This document shows, piece after piece, positions 1 through 7,899 of a stretch of DNA of 64,000 bases. Under the pieces are notes generated by a model that worked only from the letters and a program-made list of their open reading frames with translations, was not told the DNA's origin and made no database searches. The stretch spans positions 186,001 through 250,000 of the forward strand of contig NZ_CP109431.1 of NCBI RefSeq assembly GCF_036250735.1, read 5' to 3'. The translations under genes were made by a program, and so were the position numbers. This DNA is from Streptosporangium sp. NBC_01495 (GTDB lineage: Bacteria; Actinomycetota; Actinomycetes; Streptosporangiales; Streptosporangiaceae). Every line of letters begins with the position of its first letter. Within the stretch, counting starts at the first letter, position 1.

Positions 1-402
1 CTCGGGCTGATCGCTTTGAGGTTCGCCGTCCTGGCGCTCGTCGGCCTCACGCTCGTCCTGGCGGCGGCGCTCCTTGCGGTCCTGGTACTTGTCCCAGCCC
101 CATTTGCGGCCTTTACGCAGGTCGATCACCGGGGTCCAGGCTGCCGCCAGGATGGCACGCCCCCACCAGCCCAGGTTGCCCCAGTCGGTGATCCGTGCCA
201 CCGCCACGGCCTCGTCTGCGCGCCGCACCCACCCCCGGCGCGGTGCGGGGGCGTCCTCCGGAGCTGCGCCGGTAGTCGTGGAGGTCCTGGTGGGCTGTGC
301 TGACGTGCTTCGGTCAGGAGGGGTGCTGGCGCTCGAGGCAGTGAACATTCGCACCGTGCCCCAGGTCAGCCACATCCCGAGCAGGACGGAGGTTGGCTCC
401 AT
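1..402 (-). CDS. Membrane-associated hypothetical protein, C-terminus off the left edge
   Basis: The frame is open from an ATG at 402-400 through the left edge, 134 codons. Residues 1-20 are hydrophobic, residues 20-50 are rich in Ser, Thr, Pro and Ala, a second hydrophobic stretch (WWGRAILAAAW) lies near residue 80, and the visible end is a charged Lys/Arg/Glu-rich tail. The ATG shares its A with the TGA of the upstream gene (TGATG), so translation is probably coupled. It is the last visible member of the ten-gene minus-strand operon. I do not recognise the family; position with two other membrane proteins suggests a membrane complex, which is inference. Confidence 0.6.
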   Translation of the reverse strand, partial: MEPTSVLLGMWLTWGTVRMFTASSASTPPDRSTSAQPTRTSTTTGAAPEDAPAPRRGWVRRADEAVAVARITDWGNLGWWGRAILAAAWTPVIDLRKGRKWGWDKYQDRKERRRQDEREADERQDGEPQSDQPE

Positions 403-851
403 CACGGGCCGCCTGAGCCCGGACTGTCGGTGGAGACAATCTCGATCTTCCCGGCAAAGTCCTTGACGCCCCTGACGAGTTCATCGGGGTTGATTCCCAG
501 GAGCGAAACCGGGGCGATGACGAGCAGGAGCGGCACGAAGAACGCGATGACCGCAGTTCCCTTACCGGCGTGGTTGTCCTTGCCCCAGCAGTCCAGGACG
601 ACCCCCGACGCGCAGAGCACCGTGACGAATATGGTCAGCGGGCGGGGGATCATTGAGGCGATGCTGGTGGCGAAGCCCTGGATATTGGTACCGACGACGC
701 CGGCGCCGGCGATTGCCATCGCGATGGCCGCGGCCCGATACCACTTGGCCTGCCGAGCGGCCTCTTTGATGAACTTGGCGTGTTTCATCAGGCGCATGCT
801 CAGTGCCAGGAAAGCGGCGGTGAGGCTCAGACCCGCCAGTAGATAGTCCAT
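402..851 (-). CDS. Four-helix membrane protein of the SsgA-like operon
   Basis: This 149-residue protein has about four hydrophobic segments (roughly residues 2-20, 42-62, 68-90 and 97-120) separated by short polar loops, so it should be an integral membrane protein. No enzymatic motif is visible. Its TGA overlaps the ATG of the next gene, and a strong AAAGGAGT ribosome site lies just upstream of its own ATG. It follows the proline-rich membrane protein at 894-1553 after about 40 bases. The family is not recognised. The layout resembles small membrane genes in transfer regions of actinomycete plasmids, but nothing in the sequence proves a transfer role. Confidence 0.65.
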   Translation of the reverse strand: MDYLLAGLSLTAAFLALSMRLMKHAKFIKEAARQAKWYRAAAIAMAIAGAGVVGTNIQGFATSIASMIPRPLTIFVTVLCASGVVLDCWGKDNHAGKGTAVIAFFVPLLLVIAPVSLLGINPDELVRGVKDFAGKIEIVSTDSPGSGGP

Positions 852-893
852 CGCGGTACTCCTTTCATGATCTTCGGGTGGTCAGGGACCAGG

Positions 894-1553
894 TCAGGGT
901 TCGCCACCGAGCCAGGCGGAAAGGTTGGCGTGCACGATGGCCGCCCCAATGCCCAGGAGGACTGCGCGGCCGGGCCGCTGGCTCATCCAGCCCAGCGCGT
1001 ACGCGGCCAGGGTCAGGGCCAGCGCGATGGTGAGGCCGTAGGCGCGGTAAAGAGCGGCGTGAACGAGGTTGAGGATCGGGATGCCGGTCCGCAGTCCCCA
1101 GCCGCGCCGCCCGTCCGGGCGCTCATCGCACTGGTGCAGGTAGTAATCCAGGAGGTCAGCCACAGAGGTGGGCTGCTCGCTCATCCAGCGCATCAGCCAC
1201 CGCCGCTCCCCGCTCCGGGCCTTGCGGGCCGCGCTGTCGTCGCGAGAGTCTCGCCACCACTGCGCCCACACCCTTCGCTCGTGCTCCTTCGGCTCCGGAG
1301 GCGGCAGTGGCGGTGGCGGTGGCGGAACCTCGGATTGCTGCTGCTGCGGTACGGTCAGCGGCGCCTGCTGCCCGGTGGTGGACACGTCCGGGTACGGAGG
1401 CTGCTCGCCGGGCGCTGGAGCCGGTACGGTCACCGACGCGGTGCGCGGAGCGTGACGACTGATCGGCATGCCCGGAGTCCACCCCGGCACCGGCTCCTGC
1501 TCAGAGCTGTGCGCTTGGTCGTGGGAGTGAGAGAAAGTGCGGGTATCGCTCAT
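894..1553 (-). CDS. Proline-rich membrane protein
   Basis: The 219-residue product has a polar N-terminal half (residues 1-95) with a run of prolines near residue 76, a charged Arg/Trp-rich middle, and two hydrophobic segments at about residues 172-190 and 195-212. The pattern suggests a cytoplasmic disordered arm followed by a membrane-embedded C-terminus. The ATG overlaps the TGA of the upstream repeat protein (ATGA at 1553-1550), so the two are coupled. No known family is recognised. Its neighbours are further membrane proteins on the same strand. Confidence 0.65.
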   Translation of the reverse strand: MSDTRTFSHSHDQAHSSEQEPVPGWTPGMPISRHAPRTASVTVPAPAPGEQPPYPDVSTTGQQAPLTVPQQQQSEVPPPPPPLPPPEPKEHERRVWAQWWRDSRDDSAARKARSGERRWLMRWMSEQPTSVADLLDYYLHQCDERPDGRRGWGLRTGIPILNLVHAALYRAYGLTIALALTLAAYALGWMSQRPGRAVLLGIGAAIVHANLSAWLGGEP

Positions 1554-1978
1554 GTGGACCTCCGGGGGATGCGGTTACTTTGGGTGATCAGGTAGGTGAT
1601 GGTTCGCAGGCCGATGGCCTGGGCTTTATCGGTGTTGCTGGTGTTGATCAGGTCGGAGCGCAGCAGCCCGAACGCGGCGTCGAGCTTCTCGATGAGGCTG
1701 AGCGCGACTTCGATCCGGCGCAGATGAAAGGCGCGCTGACGAGCGCGCCGGTCAGCACGGCGAGGAATGCGGTTACTTTTAGTGATCAGATAGTTGATGG
1801 TTCGCAGACCGATGGCCTGGGCCCTGTCGGTGTTGCTGGTGTTGATCAGGTCGGAGCGCAGCAGCCCGAACGCGGCGTCGAGCTTCTCGATGAGGCTGAG
1901 CGCGACTTCGATCCGGCGCAGATGAAAGGCGCGCTGACGAGCGCGCCGGTCAGCACGGCGCTGACGGGCGTTAGCTAT
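1550..1978 (-). CDS. Hypothetical protein made of two near-identical 66-residue repeats, no normal start
   Basis: On the minus strand this frame is open from the TGA that ends the ATPase gene (1996-1994) to a TGA at 1552-1550 that overlaps the next ATG. It has strong GC3 bias and encodes two in-tandem copies of a helical, Arg-rich unit containing IEVALSLIEKLDAAFGLLRS. No ATG, GTG or TTG lies in frame; the first plausible initiator is an ATA at 1978-1976 preceded by GGGGGA. It is in the same frame as the upstream ATPase, so stop readthrough or loss of an original start are both possible. The extent is given from the ATA. Function unknown. Confidence 0.45.
   Translation of the reverse strand: MANARQRRADRRARQRAFHLRRIEVALSLIEKLDAAFGLLRSDLINTSNTDRAQAIGLRTINYLITKSNRIPRRADRRARQRAFHLRRIEVALSLIEKLDAAFGLLRSDLINTSNTDKAQAIGLRTITYLITQSNRIPRRST
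1569..1960. repeat. 198-bp tandem direct duplication (two copies)
   Basis: Bases 1569-1762 recur at 1767-1960 with a 198-base offset and only scattered differences. The unit is 66 codons, so the duplication is in frame with the minus-strand gene at 1550-1978. The high identity suggests a recent duplication. Confidence 0.9.
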
Positions 1979-1993
1979 GGAAGATCCCCCTGG

Positions 1994-2380
1994 TCAGTGG
2001 TGGAAGTGGCAGCGCACAGCGCGGCCGCCAGCTGGAGTGGCGGTGACGGTGGTCTGGGCCAGCTCATGCACGACGACCAGGCCGCGGCCGTAGGTGTCGG
2101 CGTCTTCACGGGGAGCGGGTACCTGCGGCGATCCGCTGTCGGTGACGGTGACCTCAACCGTGGCCTGGTACAGCTCGACGCGGACGGTGAACGTCGCACC
2201 CGGTAGAGCAGAAGCGCTGTGCAAGACCGCGTTGGTGACCAGCTCGGTCACCACCAAGGCGATGTCGTAAGCCCGGGGATGAGCGCCGGGCAAGCAGGTC
2301 AGCGTCCACGCACGGGCGGCGGGAACCTGTTCGGTCTTACCGGGAAAGACACGCTCGAAGGTTCCACGGGCAACGATCAT
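1994..2380 (-). CDS. Anti-sigma-type serine kinase / ATP-binding protein (HATPase_c_2)
   Basis: The 128-residue product is a stand-alone GHKL ATPase domain. It shows the N box (ELVTNAVLHS), the G1-type DSGSPQVP motif and a glycine-rich GRGLVVVHEL segment. Proteins of this size in actinomycetes are RsbW/SpoIIAB-like kinases that act on anti-anti-sigma factors or other partners. I chose the ATG at 2380, which follows a strong GGGGGAGG site and overlaps the TGA of the upstream gene (TGATG). It lies in the SsgA-like operon, so a role in developmental or stress control is reasonable inference. No anti-anti-sigma gene is visible nearby. Confidence 0.85.
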   Translation of the reverse strand: MIVARGTFERVFPGKTEQVPAARAWTLTCLPGAHPRAYDIALVVTELVTNAVLHSASALPGATFTVRVELYQATVEVTVTDSGSPQVPAPREDADTYGRGLVVVHELAQTTVTATPAGGRAVRCHFHH

Positions 2381-2601
2381 CACGAGACCTCCCCCATCAA
2401 GTAGCGATGCAGGCCCTTCGGCGCCGAGCAACGCCCCAGTGCCAGCGGCCGCGAGCTCGGCGGCAGTTGCCCGTGCGCGGCCAGTACGCGCTGCAGGTGA
2501 ACCCGCGGGTCTGCCTCACCGAGCTCGGTTGCGATGGTGACGCGGATCGTGGCCCGGAGATCGGCTCGCATCAGCACCGCGGCGGTGCTCGCCGGGGTCA
2601 T
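2380..2601 (-). CDS. Small hypothetical protein between SsgA-like gene and ATPase
   Basis: This 73-residue product has no recognised motif. Its N-terminal half (LRATIRVTIATELGEADPRVHLQ broken by charged residues) could form a helix. It is bracketed by coupled junctions on both sides: its ATG overlaps the TGA of the SsgA-like gene (2601-2598), and its TGA overlaps the ATPase ATG at 2380. The overlaps and codon bias support it as a real gene. A partner role with the ATPase or SsgA-like protein is possible but not shown. Confidence 0.6.
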   Translation of the reverse strand: MTPASTAAVLMRADLRATIRVTIATELGEADPRVHLQRVLAAHGQLPPSSRPLALGRCSAPKGLHRYLMGEVS

Positions 2602-3011
2602 GGGGTGACCTTCGCGAAAATCGCGGCGATCGCGGCATCGACGTCGACGTGCTCAGCACCGAGGGGGACCTGCCGGAAGACCTGGGTGACGAAGTCGGCG
2701 ATGATCTCCCGCTCTGCGTAGACCTCGAAGGGGTAGCCGTACTTGGGACGCAGCGTGATGAGCAGGTAGTGCTGCGGCAGTTCCTCGTGAGGGGCCACTG
2801 TCATATCGCCCATGCCCGCCGGACCGTGCAAGCCTGCGGCCAGCACATCGCGGCTGAAGGTGTAGGAGACGGTTTCACGATGGCCCTTGAAGAAGGCCAG
2901 CCGTACCGCGTACGGATCGGCGACAGAGTAGGTCAGTGCGGCCATCAGCCGGGTGCCGGGGTTATCGGCCGGCCACAGCTGCACGTCGTAGACGATCTGG
3001 GGCTGTCTCAT
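2598..3011 (-). CDS. SsgA-family sporulation/cell division regulator
   Basis: The 137-residue protein matches the SsgA-like pattern: a DPYAVRLAFF core near residue 32, a (T)FSRDVLAAGL segment, a GMGDMTVAP turn, and a C-terminal IIADFVTQVF...VPLGAE helix region. SsgA-like proteins are known only from morphologically complex actinomycetes, where they help place division and cell-wall machinery during sporulation. The ATG overlaps the TAA of the upstream gene (TAATG). A second member lies at 3526-3957. Presence on an apparent plasmid suggests an element-encoded effect on septation, which is inference. Confidence 0.85.
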   Translation of the reverse strand: MRQPQIVYDVQLWPADNPGTRLMAALTYSVADPYAVRLAFFKGHRETVSYTFSRDVLAAGLHGPAGMGDMTVAPHEELPQHYLLITLRPKYGYPFEVYAEREIIADFVTQVFRQVPLGAEHVDVDAAIAAIFAKVTP

Positions 3012-3529
3012 TACAGGTCTCCCATCAGCGAGTCGGCGAAGACGCCGGTGAGCTCGGCGAACAGCGGCAGGGTGCTCTTTCCGGCGATCCAGTTCTGCCG
3101 GTCGGCCTCGCGCTCACCGATAACCGTGAACAGGTCGTCGAGGGTGTACAGAGGGCGAAGACGGACCTGCCGACCGAGTTCGCGGTCGAAGTCGGCGGCG
3201 ACCTGCTCGACGGAGCGGATCCCGTGAATGTCCAAGACGTCCCCGGCGGGGGTGAATACGCCGACGTGCTCCCAGCACCATGACGGCTCCACGCGTTCCA
3301 CCAGGGCCAGCGGCCAGCCGCTGCGCCAGTGCAGCGCGCGGGCCAGCAAGGCGCAGTAGCAGTAGGCGTACAGCTCGATCGCGGCGTCGTCGATGACACC
3401 CGGCCGGATCTTCAGCTCACGAAAGCCATGGAAGGTCGGCTGCTTGAGCGTGACGGTCACGGTGAGGCCGCCCAGCGGCCGCTCCCTCGCCATCGCCGAC
3501 AACTCCGGATACATGCTCGGCGTGCTCAC
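3011..3529 (-). CDS. Hypothetical protein between two SsgA-like genes
   Basis: The frame is open further upstream, but the GTG at 3529-3527 overlaps the upstream TGA (GTGA) and gives a 172-residue product, so I chose it. The protein is soluble, with Trp- and Cys-containing stretches (YAYCYCALLARALHW, WCWEHVGVF) and a C-terminal helical part. No known family is recognised. Position between two SsgA-like genes with start/stop overlaps on both sides suggests it works with them. Confidence 0.6.
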   Translation of the reverse strand: MSTPSMYPELSAMARERPLGGLTVTVTLKQPTFHGFRELKIRPGVIDDAAIELYAYCYCALLARALHWRSGWPLALVERVEPSWCWEHVGVFTPAGDVLDIHGIRSVEQVAADFDRELGRQVRLRPLYTLDDLFTVIGEREADRQNWIAGKSTLPLFAELTGVFADSLMGDL

Positions 3530-3957
3530 GGTGCCGCTTCCGCGAGAATCACGGCGATCGCACCGTCGACATCCAGATGCTGGCTTTCTTGCCCATCCGG
3601 GATGAGCTCCAGCGTCTCGAGGATGAACGCGCCCAGCTCCGTCCGGCTCAGGAGCACCGTCAACGGCTGGTACGGATATGGCGGCTTCAGCGTGATCGCC
3701 ACGTCCGGGGGAAGCGGAGCGGGACCGACGGTGACGTCGCCGTCTCCTACGGTTTTGCGCCGATCCGGAGTGAGGCCAAGCAGCAGCAACGACCTGGCCA
3801 TAACCCACACCACCGGCTCGTCGCCGTCCCTGGGGAACTGCAGCTGCACTCCGTAAGGATCGGTGGGTTCATAGATGACCCGGACGTCCTGCTGCGCCGG
3901 GGAGTTAAGGAAGCGGGCCCCAAGCCACACTCCGATCGGCTTGAAACGAGTGCTCAT
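3526..3957 (-). CDS. SsgA-family protein, second copy
   Basis: The product of about 143 residues carries the SsgA-like core: DPYGVQLQF near residue 34, VWVMARSLLLLGL, VGDGDVTVGP, and a C-terminal ELGAFILETLELIPDGQE. It is divergent from the copy at 2598-3011 in sequence but has the same layout, so these look like two old paralogues rather than a recent duplication. I use the ATG at 3957; the GTG one codon earlier is an alternative. The TGA of the upstream small gene overlaps this ATG. Likely role: recruitment of division or peptidoglycan machinery, known for the family. Confidence 0.85.
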   Translation of the reverse strand: MSTRFKPIGVWLGARFLNSPAQQDVRVIYEPTDPYGVQLQFPRDGDEPVVWVMARSLLLLGLTPDRRKTVGDGDVTVGPAPLPPDVAITLKPPYPYQPLTVLLSRTELGAFILETLELIPDGQESQHLDVDGAIAVILAEAAP

Positions 3958-4217
3958 CACCCGCTCACCTCTTCGCAGGTGTCGCTGTTGCTGTACGTGC
4001 GACCGCCTGGAGAGCCGGTCTTGCTGAGCTTCAGGAGCTCGACGACAACAGCGGGGTGAAAGCGATGTCGGCCGCCAAGGGCGCGAGGGGAGGTGAGCTT
4101 GTCCGCCTTAGCCCAGTCGATGTCCGTGCCGGCCTCCGGGCCGAAGAAACATGTGACCTCGCGGGGTTTTGTCAATGGTTCCCGCGAGCGGGCACGGTCG
4201 GTGGGCTTTGTGATCAC
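3957..4217 (-). CDS. Small hypothetical protein, first gene of the SsgA-like operon
   Basis: An 86-residue basic protein starts at a GTG (4217) with an AGGAGAAAG ribosome site six bases upstream. It has a charged N-terminus and an ALGGRHRFHPAVVVELLKL helix; no family is recognised. It is the promoter-proximal gene of the ten-gene minus-strand operon, divergent from the HTH gene at 4435, and its stop overlaps the next start. It could be a small regulator of the operon, but no HTH is evident. Confidence 0.55.
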   Translation of the reverse strand: MITKPTDRARSREPLTKPREVTCFFGPEAGTDIDWAKADKLTSPRALGGRHRFHPAVVVELLKLSKTGSPGGRTYSNSDTCEEVSG

Positions 4218-4375
4218 GAATCTTTCTCCTGCTTCACACGTCGGAGATCTCGATGGCTCCTACCGGTCTCAGCGCTTGAGGCACTGGGGCCCGCCGTCTC
4301 GCAAATCGGACATTTACGGCGAAACGACAATTCGAGATCAGGTTATCCCTCCATATCTTGGTAAGGGAGGATTAC

Positions 4376-4411
4376 ATGAACATAGGTAAGGGGGCTAACT
4401 ATGTCAACTGA
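4376..4411 (+). other. Possible 11-residue leader ORF upstream of the HTH gene
   Basis: An ATG at 4376 follows AAGGGAGG at good spacing and reads MNIGKGANYVN before TGA at 4411, 23 bases before the HTH gene. The motif GTAAGGG occurs twice here (4361 and 4386 region). It may be a short leader peptide or chance; the 4218-4434 interval is otherwise the divergent promoter region and is visibly AT-richer than its surroundings. Confidence 0.25.
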
Positions 4412-4434
4412 CGATCTGGGTTAGCCTGGCTTAC

Positions 4435-5292
4435 ATGTCTTCATCGGAGCTGGACGAGGTTCGGCAGATCCCCGATCCGGCTGAGCGAGCCCGCCGGGCA
4501 AGCGTCCAGATCGCTCACCATCAGGCTCTGGTCGGAGACTGGGCCGACGTTCGCCGTAGGGCTCTTGAGGAGATGAAGGATGCTGGGTGGACCCGAGATC
4601 GGATCGCTGAGGAACTCGGCATCACCGGGCCGCGGGTGTCTCAGTTGCAGGCCGTCGGTAATGACAATGGTGGACAACCAGCCAAAACGTTTCTGGCCAA
4701 AGGGAGCAGCCTGACGGTGGCGGTCGGTGGCACATGGCAAAACAGCGAACCTACTTCCGGCCCTGTCGTGTCTCCGCAGGACCTGAGCGCCTATGAGGTC
4801 ATCGCGACGCTGGCCGGCTCCCTGCAGATTGACACCACCTACGAGATCGTCCCGCCGCCAGGCCTGGTGAGGCTGAATCGGCCCGATCTGTTGGTGCTTT
4901 CCTCACCTCGCCTGCTGCCTGTGGTAGGCCAGCAACTCGACCTTGATCCACACTATGGATTCGGATCGGACGCACAGGGCTGGTTCTTGGTCGACAAAGA
5001 GGCTGGAGTGTCGCACCGATCCCCCGCCGATAAGGGAGAAGCCCTGGACTACGCATATCTCGGTCGGCTACCTCGACCAGATCGGCGGGGGAGTTTCATC
5101 TGCATGGCGGGCATACACCCACAAGGCACCCTCGGTGCGGCCCACTACCTGCGTGAGCACTTCGCGAGTTTGTGGAAGCAGGCCCGTAACCGTCGCTTTT
5201 CACTGCTTTTGGCCTGCCGCTATGCCCCCTCCACAGGTGAGATCACCGACGTCACCCTTGTTGCGCCACTACGACGCCATGGCACTCGCTGA
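4435..5292 (+). CDS. HTH DNA-binding regulator with unknown C-terminal domain
   Basis: The 285-residue protein has an N-terminal sigma-70-region-4-like helix-turn-helix at about residues 40-73 (MKDAGWTRDRIAEELGIT followed by RVSQLQA). After a linker, residues 115-285 form a mixed domain with YEVIATLAGS, a PPPGLVRLNRPDLLVLSSPR stretch and an SPADKGEALDYAYLGRL segment; I do not recognise it, but its size fits a sensor or ligand domain. It is divergent from the SsgA-like operon across 217 bases and is the obvious candidate for controlling it. The ATG is at 4435; no strong ribosome site is seen. Confidence 0.65.
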   Translation: MSSSELDEVRQIPDPAERARRASVQIAHHQALVGDWADVRRRALEEMKDAGWTRDRIAEELGITGPRVSQLQAVGNDNGGQPAKTFLAKGSSLTVAVGGTWQNSEPTSGPVVSPQDLSAYEVIATLAGSLQIDTTYEIVPPPGLVRLNRPDLLVLSSPRLLPVVGQQLDLDPHYGFGSDAQGWFLVDKEAGVSHRSPADKGEALDYAYLGRLPRPDRRGSFICMAGIHPQGTLGAAHYLREHFASLWKQARNRRFSLLLACRYAPSTGEITDVTLVAPLRRHGTR

Positions 5293-5328
5293 TGCGCACA
5301 CGACTCCGGCTGATCCGGCCGGGGTTTC

Positions 5329-6396
5329 TTACTGTCCGCTCACCTCAAGGGTGCTGTGCCAATCTCCCACTACCGTCGCCCGGCGCCCGGCTCCTGCGGC
5401 CGGCACCACCGCCAAGAACCCGGTAGCGAAGCGAACCTTCACAACGCGGCTGTACCAGCGTCCGCCGCTGAGAAGATGGCGTCCGTCCTGGCTGGTGAAG
5501 CTGATTCGTCCCGCTCCTTCCACCACAGGGAGGTAGGTGTGTGTCTCGCGGAATCCGTACCACACCAGTGCTCCACCGTTGACAGTACGCAGCCCATACA
5601 CGGCCTTGGTGGGACGAGCCTGAATCTGGACATCCCATTGCCCCTGGAGCCGGGTATCCCGTTCAATGCGCCGCTTTCGTACAGCCTCGGCGGTGTAGCC
5701 GTTGGCCGTCAGAACTTTCCTGGCATCACTGGCATCGCTGGTGTCGCGGAGGTCCGCGACCCACTGTGCGTGCGCACGGGCCACACGATCCGGTGGAGCT
5801 ACCAGGGTGTGTGTGTCACGACTGACCGTGTCGGCATACCCATCCGGGCTTCGGGCGAAGCGCGGCAGATCCTGGCCGTCAGCCGCGGTAGAACCTGTCA
5901 CCACGCGCCATCCGGCCAGACCGCCGGTCGCTGAGCTCTCCATGAAGATCAAATGTGAGCGTGAGGTTGCCTGGCTCGTGTCGGTGCGGGACACAACGAA
6001 CCAGCGCGGCTGGCCGGCCAACACTCGAGCGAGGGTGAATTCTACCGCAGTGAACCGTGACGGAGTGGTCGGCTGCCAGCCCTCCAGCCTCGCCAACCGG
6101 TAGTCCGCGCGCGATACCTCCAATGCCAGGCCGGCGTGAATCTGCTCCAAGCCTCGCCCTTTCGCATAGTAGATGGTCCGGTACAGACGGGTGTACTGCC
6201 TATACACCTGCTGGGCATCGCGTAGCGTCAGCGCCGACTTGGTAGCGGGGGCGGAGGGGGTAGGGGCGCGGGCACCGGTGCTTGAAGTCGCACTGGGGAT
6301 CACACCCGAGGTCGGCGAGGAACCGCACGCGGCGGCCATCCCGAGAGCGATACTGAGGGCTGCTGTGGGCAGCAGATGGAGACGGGGAGTGGACAT
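5329..6396 (-). CDS. Putative lipoprotein
   Basis: The 355-residue product begins with a basic N-region, a hydrophobic stretch and MAAAC with the lipidated Cys at residue 24, followed by a Ser/Thr/Pro/Ala linker to about residue 55. The mature part has tyrosine-rich helices (YRQYTRLYRTIYYAKG) and a C-terminal beta-rich region. No catalytic motif is recognised. A strong AAGGAGAAGAGCACTT site precedes the ATG at 6396. It is divergent from nothing close and precedes the ATP-grasp gene's end by 165 bases; both are on the minus strand but probably separate units. Surface-attached function is inferred from the lipobox only. Confidence 0.7.
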   Translation of the reverse strand: MSTPRLHLLPTAALSIALGMAAACGSSPTSGVIPSATSSTGARAPTPSAPATKSALTLRDAQQVYRQYTRLYRTIYYAKGRGLEQIHAGLALEVSRADYRLARLEGWQPTTPSRFTAVEFTLARVLAGQPRWFVVSRTDTSQATSRSHLIFMESSATGGLAGWRVVTGSTAADGQDLPRFARSPDGYADTVSRDTHTLVAPPDRVARAHAQWVADLRDTSDASDARKVLTANGYTAEAVRKRRIERDTRLQGQWDVQIQARPTKAVYGLRTVNGGALVWYGFRETHTYLPVVEGAGRISFTSQDGRHLLSGGRWYSRVVKVRFATGFLAVVPAAGAGRRATVVGDWHSTLEVSGQ

Positions 6397-6561
6397 AAGT
6401 GCTCTTCTCCTTGAAAAGTGGGTGGTACCTGGGCCGACGCAGACATCACCTCGGTGGCGGTGCTTCGTGGTCGGCCTGACAGGAAATGCGTGATGGCAAC
6501 CCTGTTGATCAGCGTTGAAGCCGTCAGAAGGTCAGGGCGCCGGGTTGGTTGCTTGGCGGAT

Positions 6562-7899
6562 CTAAGCCACCTGGTCCGCGGCGGTGAGAATGACCCGTGT
6601 CCCGGCGTTAATGCGTTCGGCGAGCCTCATGCACTGGACGGGGTCCTGGCCGGTGACGATCGCATGCCCCACCCGAGGTGGTGGTGCGTTATCACCGAAG
6701 GTGACCTCATCGCCTTCGCGTAGCTGCCAGCACAACTGCTCGACCCACGGCATACCAGCAAGGTCGTCGCGCGTCTGCAGTCGCTCGATCCGGCCCTGGC
6801 CCGGGGCGTGGATGTAGGTGACCGCGGCGCTTCGATACTCCCGATCAGCTGCCCCGACCGGGTGACCCAGCGCCGTGGCGGCAGCCTCGGCGACCAGATC
6901 GGTTCCGCTGGCCAGACGCACCAGTTGTGCCAGCACACCATCACCGGCCGCGAGGTTGACCTCGATGACCATCGGGCCGTAGCGGGTCAGGCGCACCGTC
7001 ACCGTGCTGCAGCCGTTGGCGATTCCCGCCGCCGCCAGTGCCGCCCGCACCACCTGGTCGAGTGCCGGATCCGTGCGCGCAGGGTCTCCTGCATCCACCA
7101 GCTGGCTGGCCACGGTCGCAGCGGGAGTGAAGTGGGTGACCGTCCGGGCGATCGCCGCGATGGCGCTGTGCCCGCCTTGCGTCAGGCACACAGCGCTGAT
7201 CTCCGGCCCGGGCAGATAAGCCTGCACGATGACACCCCCTGCGCGACCTCCCTCGCCGGTGTAGGACGGGTAGGCCAGCACAACGTCCAGGACCGATCGT
7301 GCCAGGAGTGCCCCTCGGCCGCCGGACGGGAAGCGCGGCTTGAGGATGACCGGGTAGCCGATGCCGGCCGCGGCAATGACAGCTTCGTCAACGGTGGCGA
7401 CCAGGCGGGCGCGCGGCGTGGGGCATCGCACGGCGTGGAGCCGGTGATACAGGCGCCATCTGTCGCCGGTCACCTGGGTGGCGCCATGGCCGTAGCCGGG
7501 CAGGTCGAGGTGATCCGCCACGTCGGCCGCGAGCGGAGCGAGGCGCTCGTCGAAGGTGAGCACACCGGCTGGCGCATCACCGCGGGCGGTGATCGCACGG
7601 AGCACGTGCTTGGTGGTGAGGGTGAGCGGGCACAGCTCGTCGGCCAGGTAGGGGCGCTGCCAGGTGGCTTGGGCGGTGTCGGCCACAACAACGGGGTGGC
7701 TGGCAGACAAGGCCCGCAGGGTGGATTCGGTGCTGGTGGAGTGAGCGGTGATACCGCCGATGAGGAGCACATGCGGCGACGGGCCAGATGGAGCGAGGGC
7801 GGGTTCGCGGCGAGGCTCACCAACGCGGTGGGGGCGAAATCGTCGATACACAAGCACCTCACGAAGTGGTGAGGCCGCACCCGTGCGTGATCGTCGCAC
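6562..7899 (-). CDS. ATP-grasp carboxylate-amine ligase-like enzyme
   Basis: The 445-residue protein has ATP-grasp architecture: an N-terminal Rossmann-like part (VLLIGGITAHSTSTESTLRAL at about 45-65), the nucleotide-binding segment YPVILKPRFPSGGRGALL near residue 190, VIVQAYLPGPEISAVCL near 243, and the metal-binding GPMVIEVNLAAGDG near 330 with the EVN typical of the fold. Such enzymes couple ATP hydrolysis to amide or thioester formation on small carboxylates. Substrate cannot be told. A C-terminal extension of about 70 residues resembles the extra domain seen in biosynthetic ATP-grasp ligases. Start codon uncertain; no close neighbour suggests a pathway. Confidence 0.75.
   Translation of the reverse strand: MRRSRTGAASPLREVLVYRRFRPHRVGEPRREPALAPSGPSPHVLLIGGITAHSTSTESTLRALSASHPVVVADTAQATWQRPYLADELCPLTLTTKHVLRAITARGDAPAGVLTFDERLAPLAADVADHLDLPGYGHGATQVTGDRWRLYHRLHAVRCPTPRARLVATVDEAVIAAAGIGYPVILKPRFPSGGRGALLARSVLDVVLAYPSYTGEGGRAGGVIVQAYLPGPEISAVCLTQGGHSAIAAIARTVTHFTPAATVASQLVDAGDPARTDPALDQVVRAALAAAGIANGCSTVTVRLTRYGPMVIEVNLAAGDGVLAQLVRLASGTDLVAEAAATALGHPVGAADREYRSAAVTYIHAPGQGRIERLQTRDDLAGMPWVEQLCWQLREGDEVTFGDNAPPPRVGHAIVTGQDPVQCMRLAERINAGTRVILTAADQVA

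Noticed and set aside
1580..2206. A 208-codon plus-strand frame across the 198-bp duplication
   Set aside because: The minus strand has better codon bias there, is coupled to the downstream start, and fits the operon.
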